DNA of 32,270 bases from positions 1 through 32,270 of the forward strand of contig CAZTTO010000023.1 in the NCBI GenBank assembly GCA_964616465.1, read 5' to 3'. Position 1 is the stretch's first letter. Every line of letters begins with the position of its first letter. The notes below the pieces were generated by a model. It saw only the letters and a program-made list of their open reading frames with translations, did no database searches and was not told the DNA's origin. This document shows positions 32,216 to 32,270 of this stretch, piece by piece. This DNA comes from JAFLBI01 sp964616465 (GTDB lineage: Bacteria > Bacteroidota > Bacteroidia > Chitinophagales > Chitinophagaceae). A program made the position numbers and the translations under genes.

Positions 32216-32270
32216 AAAGACCAGAATAAAACCAAAGACTTCAATAAATCTGTCTTTAGCTATTGGTCTT
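32216..32270. repeat. Partial copy of the left-end heptamer repeat, cut by the window edge
   Basis: AAAGACC at 32216-32222, AAAGACT at 32234-32240 and GTCTTTA at 32252-32258 belong to the heptamer family seen at 1-230. The 37 bases 32234-32270 match 104-140 at 33 positions in the same orientation. The unit continues beyond the window. Confidence 0.8.

Overview
The window reads as the chromosome of a low-GC member of the Bacteroidota, probably Chitinophagaceae or a close relative. The reasons are the Bacteroidota-type promoter (TTTG, 19 bp, TAnnTTTG) ahead of the first gene, the lack of obvious Shine-Dalgarno sequences, frequent TTG starts, and protein families (Wza-like multi-SLBB exporters, Wzi barrels) in their Bacteroidota form. 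All genes lie on the + strand and no RNA gene or insertion sequence was seen.

The body is one large surface-polysaccharide locus of Wzx/Wzy type. Layout: (a) 1-392, two 123-bp copies of a heptamer-phased repeat, then a promoter. (b) 429-4691, a Wza-like exporter, a MntA/HepT toxin-antitoxin pair and a Wzz-like chain-length protein without a kinase domain. (c) 4722-9788, a UDP-HexNAc 6-dehydrogenase, Wzx flippase, Wzy polymerase and a GT4 glycosyltransferase. (d) 9834-13684, a WbuC-like cupin, GDP-mannose 4,6-dehydratase, hexapeptide acyltransferase and perosamine-synthase-like aminotransferase, probably for an N-acylated GDP-4-amino-4,6-dideoxymannose, plus an unfamiliar putative glycosyltransferase. 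(e) 13706-17322, two tandem FdtA/QdtA-type ketoisomerase homologues, an acyltransferase and an aminotransferase for a dTDP-3-acylamino-3,6-dideoxyhexose, plus a WbuB-like glycosyltransferase. (f) 17334-19868, a HisH/HisF/WbpG-type module that converts a sugar N-acetyl group to an amidine. (g) 19888-22292, a GNAT acetyltransferase, an aminotransferase and a PglC-like initiating phosphoglycosyltransferase. (h) After a 448-bp non-coding gap, 22741-30411: a PglF/WbpM-type dehydratase, two Wzi-like barrel proteins and a second full-length Wza-like exporter. (i) 30689-32178, an AbiEi/AbiEii pair behind its own putative operator. (j) The edge of another copy of the left-end repeat.

Read together, the genes suggest that PglC-like priming starts a repeat unit with a UDP-GlcNAc-derived 4-amino-6-deoxy sugar (bacillosamine-like). 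Three further glycosyltransferases would extend it with a HexNAc-uronic acid, an N-acyl perosamine-like sugar and a Fuc3NAc/Qui3NAc-like sugar, one N-acetyl group being amidinated. Wzx flips the unit, Wzy and the Wzz-like protein polymerise it, and the Wza and Wzi pairs export and anchor it. This sugar assignment is inference from gene families. The least ordinary points are the asymmetric tandem ketoisomerases, the amidation HisF that lacks the cyclase Asp, the toxin-antitoxin pair inside the export operon, the duplicated exporters, and the heptamer-phased repeat on both flanks.
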